Source: Candidatus Electrothrix rattekaaiensis
GTDB lineage: Bacteria; Desulfobacterota; Desulfobulbia; Desulfobulbales; Desulfobulbaceae
DNA: 64,000 nucleotides
Reading direction: 5' to 3'
Assembly (NCBI GenBank): GCA_032595675.1
Contig: JAVQMD010000001.1
Coordinates: forward strand, 1,520,640-1,584,639
Shown: in pieces, positions 9,242 through 18,474 of the stretch
Layout: every line of letters begins with the position of its first letter
How positions within the stretch are numbered: position 1 is the first letter of the stretch
Notes under the pieces: model-generated
Told to the model about the DNA's origin: nothing
What the model saw: only the letters and a program-made list of their open reading frames with translations
The model's database searches: none
Made by a program: the position numbers and the translations under genes

Positions 9242-9385
9242 ACGTTGCTCCAGTGCTTATATCTTTCTTGCAGATTCAAAGGAATCAACTGCCGGCTGAC
9301 AGCCGGAAAACGGAAAATATACTGTCCTCAGTACACGCTTTATTTCATCAATACCAGGAATAATAGGAATACCAGGAGAAAAAAC

Positions 9386-9601
9386 ATGCCTATCTATGAA
9401 TATGAGTGCAAAAAATGCGCAAAGCATTTCGAGCTGCTTACCACCTCATCCCATGACGAAGAAGCCGTCAAGTGCCCGGAATGCCAAAGCCTTGAAGTGC
9501 AAAAGACAATCTCTTCAGGTACGTTCCGGATGAGTTCCGGCGGATCTTCCATCCCCTGCGGCTCGCCCTCGGGTTGTCCGTCCGGGTCCGGTTTTTCCTG
9601 A
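9386..9601 (+). CDS. FmdB-family zinc ribbon protein
   Basis: A 71-residue small zinc ribbon. MPIYEYECKKCAKHFELL is the classic FmdB/CxxC_CXXC_SSSS start, followed by a second pair in VKCPECQSLEVQKTISSG, and a Ser/Gly/Cys-rich tail (SIPCGSPSGCPSGSGFS). The start at 9386 is fixed by the AGGAGA ribosome-binding site at 9374 and by the family N-terminus; upstream in-frame codons are not part of the family. Function is unknown; the family is widespread and often called a putative regulatory protein. Confidence 0.93.
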   Translation: MPIYEYECKKCAKHFELLTTSSHDEEAVKCPECQSLEVQKTISSGTFRMSSGGSSIPCGSPSGCPSGSGFS

Positions 9602-9613
9602 GCATAAAAGCAA

Positions 9614-9645
9614 GAGAGCCCGTGCGGCTCTCCGTAATTTTTGAA
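9614..9645 (+). terminator. Terminator after the FmdB gene
   Basis: GAGAGCC (9614-9620) pairs with GGCTCTC (9626-9632) across a 5-base loop, followed by a T-rich stretch at 9638-9643. Confidence 0.75.
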
Positions 9646-9654
9646 TTATAGCAG

Positions 9655-9679
9655 GGGCACGGCATGTTGTGCCGTGCCC
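9655..9679. terminator. Perfect 10-bp hairpin between convergent genes
   Basis: GGGCACGGCA at 9655-9664 and TGCCGTGCCC at 9670-9679 enclose TGTTG. It sits 3 bases past the sensor-kinase stop codon on the minus strand and lacks a T tract. It probably insulates the two convergent transcripts. Confidence 0.6.
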
Positions 9680-9682
9680 TTA

Positions 9683-12600
9683 CTACCTATCGTTCTGAGG
9701 AACAAGATACTCGCGCAACCTCTTTTCTTCCTGCTCAAGCAGGCTGAATAACGAACGAACAGTATCAAGATCTCCTTCCCTGGCAGCGGACTCCATACGA
9801 TATGCCGCCTCTCGAACCCGCTCTGCCGAGGCGTTGGCGCACATGCCCTTAATTTTATGCGCACCGCTCAGAATACCTTCCAAATCTTCTTTATCCAGTG
9901 CTTTATCCATTACTGATTTCAACTCTTTGATATCTTGAGCTAAGAAAACGGGGAGCTGGTGCATAAACTCGTCAATTCCCTCATCATATCCGCCCATGCG
10001 CTCCACCAGATCGGCCCGATCAAAAATCGGAAGATGATCCAGGGAGATATCAGGTAAACTTTCCTGTTTTCCGTCTTCCTCTTTCGGTATTTTTTGCTGC
10101 GCTTCCTCTGCCGGACATTCTTTTGTTTTCATCGGGATGTTCGTTTGTTCCCGACTGAGCTGCTGCTGAAGCACACTGAACAGATGCTCCCGATTAACCG
10201 GTTTGGGAATATAATCATTCATTCCGGCGGCAAAGCATTTATCCCGGTCTTCTTTGGTGGCATCGGCTGTCATGGCAATAATCGGCACATCAGGCCGCAG
10301 GACACCGGAGTCGGGATTGCGGATATATCGCGTTGCTTCAAAACCGTCCATCTCCGGCATCTGAATGTCCATCAGGACGAGATCATACGCTTTTTTTCGC
10401 AGCATCTCAAGGGCCTGCACCCCGTTCTCCGCCACATCCGCAACCAGATCAATTTTTTTGAGAATGGACAGGGCCACATACTGATTGACCTTATTATCTT
10501 CCACCAGCAGCAGATCGGGCGCCGCAGGCAGAAAATTATGAAAACCTGTTTGTTCTTTTGTGGTTATAAAGGCATCTCTGGATGCTTTTCGGACCGATAC
10601 TGTACACCGGAAGGTACTGCCCCGCCCCTGTTCGCTTGTCACCCCGACCTCGCCGTCCATGAGTTTGCTTAATCGTCTGCAGATTGCCAGTCCGAGACCG
10701 GTACCTCCGTACTTTCGGGAAGTCGAGGCATCGGCCTGAGAAAAAGAGTGAAAAAGCCGATCCATTCTTTCCGCAGGAATACCTATGCCGGTATCATGTA
10801 CACTCATTTTGAGCTGAAGACGCTCGTCATCCTCCTCCTGTGCGGCAATTCGCACTGTCACGCCCCCGCGCTCGGTAAATTTGACGGCGTTGTTGAGAAA
10901 ATTAAGCAGAATCTGCTGAAGACGCACCGGATCACCCATGAGAAAGGGGTGGATATCCGGGGAGATTTCCAGATGAAGATACAAGCCCTTGTCTTCGGCC
11001 CTGAGACGCATGGGCCTGATAACCGTTTCCATCAGATCCCTGAGATCAAAGACAGTCCGCTCCAGCTCCAGCTTACCGGCTTCAATCTTGGAAAAATCAA
11101 GAATATCGTTGATTAAAGAGAGGAGCAGCTCGGAAGAATTCATGGAAATTTCCGCGTATTTTCTCTGCTGCCGATTCAACCGGGTTTCCAGCAACAGACG
11201 GGTCAGGTTGATAATCGCGTTCATAGGCGTTCGGATTTCATGACTCATGGTGGCAAGAAATTCCGACTTGGCCTTTGCCGCTGATTCCGCCGCATCTCTG
11301 GCTCGGCGCAACTCTATTTCTCTCTTCCGATCCGCCGTCACATCGCGGATGGACTCAATGGCGGCAACAATTTTCCCATGGGTGTCCCTGAGCACCGAGG
11401 CGTTGCCGTGCAGACAGACAGCTCTTCCGTGCATGCTGACACTCGAGTTTTCCGCCGTTATCCTGTCACCCTCTCTGCGCACTTGATCATACGGGGCTTC
11501 AAGCTCCGACACAGATCGTCCCGCCATATTAATCAGGATCGGCCTGGGTTTCCCGTAAAAAGGCACGGCATAAGCATAATCTCCCTTGCCCAGCATGTCT
11601 TCCGCCGCAACACCGGTCAGCTCCTCCATCGCCTTATTCCAGGCCAGGACAATGCCTTTTCGGTCGATAATCAGCACTGCTTCCGGGAAGAATTCAATAA
11701 TATCGGAAAGAAGGTGTTCCTTTTCCCGTAATGCCTCTTCAGTCCTGCGTCGCAACCTCACCTCTTTGATCATGCTCCAAGTCCAGCAGCCGAACAGAAG
11801 AAAAATAATACCCGCTGCCGCCACTACCGTGAACAGCAGATCATAATCAACGCGATGAGTATACTGTACAGAAATCCAGCGATGATAGACGGCATCGCGT
11901 TCCGGTTTGGAAAGGGCGCTCAGTCCCTTTTCTAAAATATTTCGCAGAATCGGCTCGTTTTCGGGAACAGCCAGGCGCAGATTATAGGTATAAGGCGTTT
12001 CTCCGGCTACGCGAACTTGCGTGAGGCCGGTTTCGCCGATATAATAGCTTGTCGGCAGGAGGGCGCCGACAAAAGCGAAGGCTTCGCCCTTCGCCACTAT
12101 ATGCAGGCCCTGCGTAATTGTTTCCGCCGAAACAAGATCAAGCTGCGGATGATCCCGCAGCAGCCATTCCTGGACTGCATATCCTTCCGCCACAACCACT
12201 TTTTTTCCGTTCAGAGACTCCAGATCGCCCAGATAAGCCACATTGGCGGCGGAAAAAATTGCCACCGGAAGCGAGAGATACGAGGAGGTAAAAAGAAAAT
12301 CCTTTTGCCGTTCAGGGGTCTCGGCCAGGGCGGGCAGCAGCAGGGCCCGCTTGTCCCTGACAAACTGTTGCGCCTGTTGCCAGGAATCAGCAGGGATCGG
12401 CTTGAAGCGAACACGCAGCACCTTTTCCAAAGAGTGCAGATAGTCACCGGAAATTCCTTGGGGATGACCTTTGTCATCGGCAAATTCAACCGGTGCCCAG
12501 GCAGGATCAAAGGTAAAAGGAATCGTCGGATGCGCGGCCAGCCACTGCTCTTCCTCGGGTGTGAAAACAGGTCGGGCGATATCTGAGGAACCGCTTCCTA

Positions 12601-13483
12601 ACCATTTTTCCCAAATCTCCTGTTTTTCCTCTTCGCTGAGGGAGAGATACGCTTTATCCAGAATAGATTGAAGAAAAGGCAGATCTCGACGGACAAGATA
12701 GGAGTGGCCCTGAAGTTTCTCAAGTTTTTTGAACTGTACATAATCTTTTACCTCAAGATTATTCAGATAATAATTCCGCAGCATATACCGACCGCTGTGT
12801 AACTCCTGAATCGCCGCATCAGCTTGGCCGCGAACAACGAGCTGAAGCATATTTATCGCATCTTCGGCCATCACAAAAGAGGCTCCGAGAATTTGCTCCC
12901 GCATAATTTTTTGCAGAGCATATCCCGTATAGGAAGCCAAGCGCTTTCCTTGTAATGATGCCAAATCATGGACAGCGTCATTATCAACACGGGCGAAAAT
13001 CGCCATATTCAAGGGCATGGTTTCTGCAGAAAACGTGAAAAGTCGAGACCGTTCCTCCGTGCGGGCCATGCCCATTGCCGCTTCAAGATTCCCCTGCTCA
13101 ACCTGCTTCAGCACCTTGGACAGCTGATCAAACCACACAAACTCCGGGGTCAGCCCGACCCGTTCACTGAGAGTACGGAGCAGATCCGGCATATAACCGA
13201 CGGGCGGCCCTTGATGATTCTGAATAATATAGGGAGGAAGAAAAAATGCACCGACTCGAAAGACAGGATGTTGTTCAATCCAGTCCAGCTCTTCTGCTGT
13301 CAAACCGATAAGATCCGGCTTGACAGCTTGTGTAGCGGTCTGTTCAACAAACTCTCTCGCCGTTGCAGAACCTGTCCTGATAAAAAAAATATTGATGAAC
13401 GACAGGAACAACAATACCGAAACCGAAACAAAAAAATCTCTATTTCTTTTTCGCCTCTGGATCAAGATAATATACTTCCTCAT
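9683..13483 (-). CDS. Hybrid sensor histidine kinase, BvgS/EvgS type (two SBP_bac_3, PAS, HisKA, HATPase, REC, Hpt)
   Basis: A 1266-residue inner-membrane phosphorelay sensor. An N-terminal anchor/signal at about residues 17-36 precedes two periplasmic solute-binding domains of the SBP_bac_3 type (about 70-295 and 305-540). A transmembrane helix follows (LLFTVVAAAGIIFLLFGCW, about 553-572), then a PAS domain (about 590-715). The kinase core has ATMSHEIRTPMNAI with phospho-acceptor His748, and an ATPase domain with LLNFLNNAVKF, DTGIGIP and GGTGLGLAICRRL. A receiver domain carries Asp1039 in VLMDIQMPEMDG, and the Hpt domain has His1209 in AHKIKGMCANA. No response regulator gene is adjacent. The two tandem binding domains suggest sensing of amino acids or similar small ligands. 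Its 5' end overlaps the ftsB-like gene by 44 bases. Confidence 0.95.
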   Translation of the reverse strand: MRKYIILIQRRKRNRDFFVSVSVLLFLSFINIFFIRTGSATAREFVEQTATQAVKPDLIGLTAEELDWIEQHPVFRVGAFFLPPYIIQNHQGPPVGYMPDLLRTLSERVGLTPEFVWFDQLSKVLKQVEQGNLEAAMGMARTEERSRLFTFSAETMPLNMAIFARVDNDAVHDLASLQGKRLASYTGYALQKIMREQILGASFVMAEDAINMLQLVVRGQADAAIQELHSGRYMLRNYYLNNLEVKDYVQFKKLEKLQGHSYLVRRDLPFLQSILDKAYLSLSEEEKQEIWEKWLGSGSSDIARPVFTPEEEQWLAAHPTIPFTFDPAWAPVEFADDKGHPQGISGDYLHSLEKVLRVRFKPIPADSWQQAQQFVRDKRALLLPALAETPERQKDFLFTSSYLSLPVAIFSAANVAYLGDLESLNGKKVVVAEGYAVQEWLLRDHPQLDLVSAETITQGLHIVAKGEAFAFVGALLPTSYYIGETGLTQVRVAGETPYTYNLRLAVPENEPILRNILEKGLSALSKPERDAVYHRWISVQYTHRVDYDLLFTVVAAAGIIFLLFGCWTWSMIKEVRLRRRTEEALREKEHLLSDIIEFFPEAVLIIDRKGIVLAWNKAMEELTGVAAEDMLGKGDYAYAVPFYGKPRPILINMAGRSVSELEAPYDQVRREGDRITAENSSVSMHGRAVCLHGNASVLRDTHGKIVAAIESIRDVTADRKREIELRRARDAAESAAKAKSEFLATMSHEIRTPMNAIINLTRLLLETRLNRQQRKYAEISMNSSELLLSLINDILDFSKIEAGKLELERTVFDLRDLMETVIRPMRLRAEDKGLYLHLEISPDIHPFLMGDPVRLQQILLNFLNNAVKFTERGGVTVRIAAQEEDDERLQLKMSVHDTGIGIPAERMDRLFHSFSQADASTSRKYGGTGLGLAICRRLSKLMDGEVGVTSEQGRGSTFRCTVSVRKASRDAFITTKEQTGFHNFLPAAPDLLLVEDNKVNQYVALSILKKIDLVADVAENGVQALEMLRKKAYDLVLMDIQMPEMDGFEATRYIRNPDSGVLRPDVPIIAMTADATKEDRDKCFAAGMNDYIPKPVNREHLFSVLQQQLSREQTNIPMKTKECPAEEAQQKIPKEEDGKQESLPDISLDHLPIFDRADLVERMGGYDEGIDEFMHQLPVFLAQDIKELKSVMDKALDKEDLEGILSGAHKIKGMCANASAERVREAAYRMESAAREGDLDTVRSLFSLLEQEEKRLREYLVPQNDR

Positions 13484-13790
13484 TCTTTTTGAGCATTCCG
13501 TACTTTTCCCGTGCCACTTTTTCTAAATAAGCCTTGTCGTGTAAAAGCAGATCTATTTCTTTTTCCAACGCTGCTTTTTCCTGCAACAGCCTTTTGTTCT
13601 CTTCTACTAGGCTGTTTGACTTTTTCTCCATCTTGTAATATGAATACAAGCTGCAACGAGGAGCAAATAAGAGGAAAAATCCCCCTGACAAAAGAACGGT
13701 CAGCAGAACGCGCCGAAATACCATTCTTTCTTTCAGACTGAGTCCTTTATTCTGTCGTCGTTTCGGCCTATTTGTTCTTTTTCTCTGCAA
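13440..13790 (-). CDS. FtsB/DivIC-like septum formation initiator
   Basis: A short bitopic membrane protein with a basic N-terminus (QRKRTNRPKRRQNKG), one transmembrane helix (VLLTVLLSGGFFLLFAP) and a periplasmic coiled coil (KKSNSLVEENKRLLQEKAALEKEIDLLLHDKAYLEKVAREKYGMLKKNEEVYYL). The phrase VAREKYGMLKKNEEVYYL is the conserved end of the DivIC/FtsB family, which helps recruit the division complex with FtsL and FtsQ. The start is uncertain: TTG at 13790 gives 116 residues, while ATG at 13724 gives 94 and is closer to usual FtsB length. It runs 44 bases into the downstream sensor-kinase gene. In many Desulfobacterota the gene follows eno, which here is elsewhere. Confidence 0.88.
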   Translation of the reverse strand: MQRKRTNRPKRRQNKGLSLKERMVFRRVLLTVLLSGGFFLLFAPRCSLYSYYKMEKKSNSLVEENKRLLQEKAALEKEIDLLLHDKAYLEKVAREKYGMLKKNEEVYYLDPEAKKK

Positions 13791-13907
13791 TGTTTTTTTG
13801 CGATTTTTTTGAAAAATAACCCCTCCCCAAGAACGGGCGGAGTGTGAAATAAAAATTGCTTTGCTGTTACGTCGCAGGCAGCGGAGTATCAGCCCCGGAG
13901 CTTCGCA

Positions 13908-14309
13908 ATGAAAAAATGTCTCATCAGCAGCTGTCTGGTCGGTTTATGCACCCGCTATGACGGACAAAGTAAGCCGAACGAACGCTGTTTAAAATACCTT
14001 AACGATTTTATATACATTCCTGTCTGTCCAGAACAGCTCGGCGGTCTTTCCACCCCGCGCATGCCAGCTGATTTAAACGGCGGAGACGGCATGGATGTCC
14101 TGACCGGTTTTGCCTCTGTTATCACACGGGATGGCATAGATGTCACGAAAGAATTCCTTGCCGGTGCCGAGGGTGTGATGAAAATTGCTCGGGATCAAAA
14201 TATTCGCCTTGCCCTACTCAAAGCTCGAAGCCCTTCCTGCGGGGTAAAAAAACTCGGGGTGACAGCAGCACTCTTAGAGACCAACGGCATCAAGTTGGTT
14301 GAGTTTTAA
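13908..14309 (+). CDS. DUF523 protein
   Basis: A 133-residue DUF523 family protein: MKKCLISSCLVGLCTRYDGQSKPNE, YIPVCPEQLGGLSTPRMPADL, ALLKARSPSCGVKKLGV. The family has conserved cysteines in exactly these three places, so a metal or cluster site is possible, but no function is established. The ATG at 13908 follows CGGAG at about 8 bases. It stands alone between divergent and convergent neighbours. Confidence 0.9.
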   Translation: MKKCLISSCLVGLCTRYDGQSKPNERCLKYLNDFIYIPVCPEQLGGLSTPRMPADLNGGDGMDVLTGFASVITRDGIDVTKEFLAGAEGVMKIARDQNIRLALLKARSPSCGVKKLGVTAALLETNGIKLVEF

Positions 14310-14354
14310 TTGGGTACTATAAAACCATCCCCTCCAGCGATGATTTTTTATTTT

Positions 14355-15086
14355 TCATGTTTTTTTTGCGTCTTTCAACACAGCACGCCGTTCATCAATA
14401 CGTAAAAAACGAATCACCAAAATACCGATCTCATAGAGCAAATACAGCGGCCCTCCCATCAAAGCCATATTCACTACATCTGGAGTTGGTGTAAGCAAGG
14501 CTGCCAGGATCGCAATGCCGAGCACGGCGAAACGACGATTTTTTTCAAAAATCTGGCGAGAAAACAACCCCACCTGCGCCGAGAAAACCATAAAAACTGG
14601 CAGCTCAAAAACAACTCCGAAAGCCAGGATAAAAACAGTCACAAAATTAACAAAACGCCCGATAGAGATAACCGCCTTCATACTTTCGGATTGAAAGCTG
14701 AGCAGAAATTCAACCCCATAGGGCAGCGTGACAAAATAACAGAACAAGGTGCCGCTGTAAAAAAGGAAGCAGGTGGCAAAAACAAACCAAAATAACTTCT
14801 TGTCCGTCACGGCAAAGGGTTTGCCCATCGCTTTCCAAAGCACATACATAAGCAGGGGCATAAGGGCGTACACCGCCCCAAAAAAAGCCACCTTGACATG
14901 GGCAAGAAAGGGGCCAGCTACGGAAAAAAAGTAGAGCTTTTCCCGCAAATGCTCCTGAAAGACCGTGATCAAGCCGGTGGAAAGGAAAAAAATCGCAATG
15001 GTCACCAGAATAAGGCTGATGCCGAGCAAGCGAATAGATTTTCGCAGTTCTGATAAAAAGATAACGAGATTATTGTACTGTTGCAC
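14355..15086 (-). CDS. tatC: Twin-arginine translocase subunit TatC
   Basis: A 243-residue polytopic membrane protein. The family region LAHVKVAFFGAVYALMPLLMYVLWKAMGKPF and six predicted helices match TatC, the receptor for twin-arginine signal peptides. The C-terminal helices show LAFGVVFELPVFMVFSAQVGL and ILAALLTPTPDVVNMALMGGPLYLLYEIGIL. The initiation codon is GTG at 15086. No tatA or tatB gene is adjacent, so they must lie elsewhere. It diverges from serS. Confidence 0.9.
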   Translation of the reverse strand: MQQYNNLVIFLSELRKSIRLLGISLILVTIAIFFLSTGLITVFQEHLREKLYFFSVAGPFLAHVKVAFFGAVYALMPLLMYVLWKAMGKPFAVTDKKLFWFVFATCFLFYSGTLFCYFVTLPYGVEFLLSFQSESMKAVISIGRFVNFVTVFILAFGVVFELPVFMVFSAQVGLFSRQIFEKNRRFAVLGIAILAALLTPTPDVVNMALMGGPLYLLYEIGILVIRFLRIDERRAVLKDAKKT

Positions 15087-15386
15087 AAGGACGTTTCAGT
15101 TGGATTTTCCATTAAAGGACGAACGCGCCGAGTACCCTCAGAAGTACAAAACACCTGCGGCCTGACAACGTATAAACGAAATTCCGATTCTCCAACAGCG
15201 GAGAGTTTTCAAGTTCAATATGTATCAAACCTTCCTGGTAAAAGCAATTATCATTTGAATACCACTGATTGAATATCCGTTGCCGAATGTTTCCGGTCAT
15301 GCTAAAAAATTAGCCTGACGCAAAGAAAGCTCAATATTCAAAATGAGCACATCAAACCTTATTGATTTTATTGCCGAGTACACATC
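15087..15386. other. Intergenic region between divergent tatC and serS
   Basis: About 300 bases. A minus-strand frame of 62 codons (15112-15300) shows no recognisable domain or ribosome-binding site. I see no clear -35/-10 pair or tRNA-like fold. It must contain the promoters of both genes. Confidence 0.4.
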
Positions 15387-16658
15387 ATGCTTGAATTACG
15401 TTTTATCCGAGAAAACATAGACCTTGTCCGCGAAAAATGCCTTCATCGCGGAATGAAGACGAACCTGATTGAGAATTTTACAGCAATTGATGCCAAACGA
15501 TTGACCCTGCTGGGTGAAGTTGAGCAGTTGAAAAATCGGCGCAACACGGTTTCTAAAGAAATCGCTCCGCTCAAGCAGGCTGGTGAGCACGAACAGGCTG
15601 AGCCGCTGATCGCAGAAATGCGCGAGGTCTCTGAACGAATCAAGGAGATGGATAAGGAGCTGGCCTTGATTCAGGAAGAGCTTGAACAGGTTGTTATGGC
15701 GATTCCCAACCTCTGCGATGACTCTGTGCCCAAGGGAACTGATGACAGCGATAATGTGGAGATCCGAACCTGGGGAGAAATCCCGCAGTTTTCTTTTGCC
15801 CCGAAACCTCACTGGGAAGTTGGTGAGGATCAGGGAATCCTGGACTTTGAGACAGCAGCCAAACTGTCAGGGGCTCGTTTTGCCCTGCTTAAGGGCTTTG
15901 CCTCCAAGCTCTCCAGGGCCCTGACCAATTTCTTTCTTGATCTGCACACCCAAAAACACGGTTATACAGAGATGCTTCCGCCCTTTATGGTCAACTCCAA
16001 ATCTATGACCGGTACAGGCCAGCTCCCCAAGTTTAAAGAAGATCTGTTCAAGATAGAAGATTGGGATCTCTGGCTGATCCCCACAGCAGAGGTGCCGCTG
16101 ACCAATATTCACAGTGATGAAACCTTGGCAGAGGCGGATTTGCCGATCAAATATACCGCCTATACGCCTTGCTTTCGTTCCGAGGCTGGTTCCTACGGTA
16201 AGGACACCCGAGGTCTGATCCGCCAGCATCAGTTCGACAAGGTTGAACTGGTCAAATTCACCACCCCTGAAACCTCTGCTGACGAACTGGACTCTCTCTT
16301 GGCTGATGCCGAAGAGGTTTTACAGTTACTGGAACTGCCCTACCGGGTCGTCAGCCTGTGTTCTGGCGACTTGGGTTTTTCCTCTACCAAGACCTATGAC
16401 ATAGAGGTTTGGTTACCAGGTCAAAATACCTATCGGGAGATCTCATCCTGTTCTAATTTTCTCGATTTTCAAGCCCGCCGTGCAGGCATTCGTTATCGCC
16501 CTGAGGGTCAGAAAAAAAGCCGTCTGGTTCACACCTTGAACGGATCTGGACTCGCTGTGGGCCGGACCCTGTTGGCTGTGCTTGAGAATTACCAGCAGGA
16601 AGACGGGACCGTGCGGATTCCTAAGGTGCTGGAGCCTTATTTTACAGATCGGTTTTAG
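15387..16658 (+). CDS. serS: Seryl-tRNA synthetase
   Basis: A 423-residue class II synthetase that charges tRNA-Ser. The N-terminal antiparallel coiled-coil arm that contacts the tRNA variable loop is visible ([23 protein letters not shown] through [17 protein letters not shown]). The catalytic core shows [39 protein letters not shown], motif 2 [32 protein letters not shown], and motif 3 [19 protein letters not shown]. The start at 15387 gives the family N-terminus [17 protein letters not shown]. Confidence 0.97.
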   Translation: MLELRFIRENIDLVREKCLHRGMKTNLIENFTAIDAKRLTLLGEVEQLKNRRNTVSKEIAPLKQAGEHEQAEPLIAEMREVSERIKEMDKELALIQEELEQVVMAIPNLCDDSVPKGTDDSDNVEIRTWGEIPQFSFAPKPHWEVGEDQGILDFETAAKLSGARFALLKGFASKLSRALTNFFLDLHTQKHGYTEMLPPFMVNSKSMTGTGQLPKFKEDLFKIEDWDLWLIPTAEVPLTNIHSDETLAEADLPIKYTAYTPCFRSEAGSYGKDTRGLIRQHQFDKVELVKFTTPETSADELDSLLADAEEVLQLLELPYRVVSLCSGDLGFSSTKTYDIEVWLPGQNTYREISSCSNFLDFQARRAGIRYRPEGQKKSRLVHTLNGSGLAVGRTLLAVLENYQQEDGTVRIPKVLEPYFTDRF

Positions 16659-16919
16659 GCTAATTTGGGTGAAGCAGAAAATTTGAGGTAGGGGGGATGC
16701 CCGTGTGCCTCCTTTAACTATTCTATGACCTTACGACCTTACATAAGGGCGACCGGTACTCTCTCCTTGAACCGAAGATTTCGTGACGTAGATCGCCCGT
16801 GTTTTCCAAGTTAAGCGTGCAGGAATTTTTATAATGAATAACGAACGTATACTCGACATTGATGTCGCCACAGAGGCAGAGGTTGTTCATAAATTTTAAC
16901 AGATTAAAACCTATTAAAA

Positions 16920-17163
16920 ATGACAGGTAAAAACAAAAGATTATTATTGCTAGCAATATGCATCAATTTGTTTTTTGGAAATTTCATTGTATTCAGAGTC
17001 ATTTTACAACCCAACCTTTCTGCTCACACTAATGGGTTTAATTCTAAGCGTTTTATTCGCTACTATGGGATGTATTTTTTGGGGGCCTTTTGCCTTGATT
17101 AATTACCTCATTTTTAGCAAACTTGTACCTCCCGCCAAACGATCCGACACGGAACTTTTATAA
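16920..17163 (+). pseudogene. Possible small membrane protein, frame-interrupted; within a 560-bp gene-poor stretch
   Basis: Between serS and the truncated epimerase there is no complete recognisable gene. One frame from ATG 16920 encodes a hydrophobic N-terminus (KRLLLLAICINLFFGNFIVF). A second frame, open to 17163, encodes LLTLMGLILSVLFATMGCIFWGPFALINYLIF, followed by a polar tail. Joined by one frameshift near 17010, they would make an ~80-residue protein with two or three helices. At 16747-16797 an imperfect inverted pair (GGGCGA...TCGCCC) resembles a decayed palindromic repeat. Evidence for expression is absent. Confidence 0.3.
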
Positions 17164-17830
17164 CTGCCCTTATTTATTTTTAAAACCGAAACCGTATGTA
17201 TCCAGTACGAATAAGCAGCAACGTCAAGCACTGAAACCGTCCATAGATTCCTCGCTTGAGTATTTCAGCGGAAAGGCCCGACTGGAGCAGGCCCTGATGG
17301 ACAGCGGAATCCCCTATTCCATCCTCAGGCCAGGAGTCTTGTTTGGAAAAGAGGATATACTGATTAATAATATTGCCTGGGCAGTGCGCCATGTCCCGCT
17401 CGCCATTATTTTCGGCGATGGAGAATATAAACTCCAACCTATCCATGTGGATGATCTGGCCGACCTTGCTGTCCAGCAGGGAAAGAAAACCGAGAATGCC
17501 GTTGTCAATGCCATAGGACCTGAAATCTTTACCTATCGCGAGCTGCTTGAGAGCGTTGCCGAGATTATCGGGAAACGCCGCCAGATCATCCCAGTTCCAC
17601 CGACCGTCGGCTGGCTCACCGGCTGGGTTGCCGGAAAATTCCTTAACGATGTCCTGATCACTCGCGATGAAATAGAGGGTCTCATGACCAATTTACTCTA
17701 TGTTGATACGCCTCCGACTGGCAAAACCAAGTTAACCGACTGGGCCAAGGAACACGCTGAGAGCCTAGGTTTGAAATACTCGAATGAGCTTACCAGAAGA
17801 TTAAACAGAGAGGTCGGGTATAGTTTATGA
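17123..17830 (+). pseudogene. 5'-truncated NAD(P)-dependent epimerase/NDUFA9-like protein
   Basis: From about base 17240 the frame reads like the middle and C-terminal parts of an atypical SDR (NmrA/complex-I-NDUFA9-like): SLEYFSGKARLEQALMDSGIPYSILRPGVLFG, GEYKLQPIHVDDLADLAVQQG, NAIGPEIFTYRELLESVAEIIGKRRQIIPVPP. The N-terminal Rossmann motif (GxxGxxG) and about the first 100 residues are missing. The 40 codons before the similarity (MYLPPNDPTRNFYNCPYLF...) are unrelated. This is a gene remnant or a domain-truncated product. It borders the rearranged 17-22 kb zone. Confidence 0.75.
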
Positions 17831-17897
17831 TATTGACAATCTATCGGTCAAATCAAGTTGAGGAGCATCACTTCTTCATGATACTCCTCTCCAGAAT

Positions 17898-18089
17898 TTA
17901 CTCTTTGCTAATACACTCTGCAGGACATGAAGCAATCGCCTCTTCAACGCAGTCCTCTCCTGCATCTGCATCTGCATTAACAGATGCCTTCCCTTCAGCA
18001 CCATCAAATGAAAAAACTGAGGGGCACATTTCAACACAGGTTTCACAGCCAATGCATTCATCCTGATCAAGAACTACTTCTTCTGACAT
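17898..18089 (-). CDS. Single-cluster [4Fe-4S] ferredoxin
   Basis: A 63-residue ferredoxin. CIGCETCVEMCP gives three cysteines plus the fourth before Pro, and a distal CVEEAIASCPAECI supplies the remaining conserved CP. Spacing fits Desulfovibrio-type ferredoxin I with one [4Fe-4S] cluster and an acidic surface (DADAGED). The start at 18089 (MSEEVVLDQDECIGC) fits the family better than a codon three positions upstream. It is a low-potential electron carrier and a plausible partner of the 2-oxoacid:ferredoxin oxidoreductase in this window. Confidence 0.92.
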   Translation of the reverse strand: MSEEVVLDQDECIGCETCVEMCPSVFSFDGAEGKASVNADADAGEDCVEEAIASCPAECISKE

Positions 18090-18202
18090 AACAATCACCT
18101 CATTTTTTATTATTTACTCACTATTTCAAACACGTTTTGCTTCTACTTCTTGTTCAGTCAAGCAGGTGTGCTCTAACAGATTGATAATTACTTTTGTATT
18201 CA

Positions 18203-18418
18203 TCATACATCTGAACAATCACATGCTAACTGGCTCCCTGCTGGCAAACAATCACCTCTCCAGCAACAATCCATCTGCTCGCAGGAAACATTGTCTGATT
18301 GAAAACAGGGAAAATTCCCCTCCTCAATCTGGATCGTGTGGATCAGGTCAATTTGGTTCATTTTTCCAGCATCAATATCCATCTCTGAAGCTTTTTTCTT
18401 AACGTCCTTGATGTTCAT
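18203..18418 (-). CDS. Small SAP-like/Rho-N-like protein with Cys-rich tail
   Basis: A 71-residue protein. MNIKDVKKKASEMDIDAGKMNQIDLIHTIQIEEGN is a SAP/Rho N-terminal-like helix-extended-helix, followed by a conserved cysteine part, PCFQSDNVSCEQMDCCWRGDCL. The same layout (SAP-like helix pair, then PCF...C.Q..CxWRxDC) is familiar from small proteins of Desulfobacterota and Geobacter. AGGAG lies 8 bases before the ATG. It is the last gene of the coiled-coil/DUF1566/SAP cassette and follows DUF1566 by three bases. Its first ten codons recur at 21483-21510. Confidence 0.75.
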   Translation of the reverse strand: MNIKDVKKKASEMDIDAGKMNQIDLIHTIQIEEGNFPCFQSDNVSCEQMDCCWRGDCLPAGSQLACDCSDV

Positions 18419-18474
18419 AATTCACACTCCTTTTGGATTTGTACTATTTCCTCTTACGGGCCAAAGGTAAAATT
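18404..18474. repeat. Duplicated segment, copy A (SAP start plus DUF1566 end)
   Basis: About 70 bases covering the first codons of the SAP-like gene, its leader and the end of the DUF1566 gene recur at 21483-21576 with a few substitutions and short indels. In copy B the DUF1566 frame is broken. Confidence 0.85.

Noticed and set aside
15112-15300. 62-codon minus-strand frame between tatC and serS
   Set aside because: No ribosome-binding site, domain or conserved composition.
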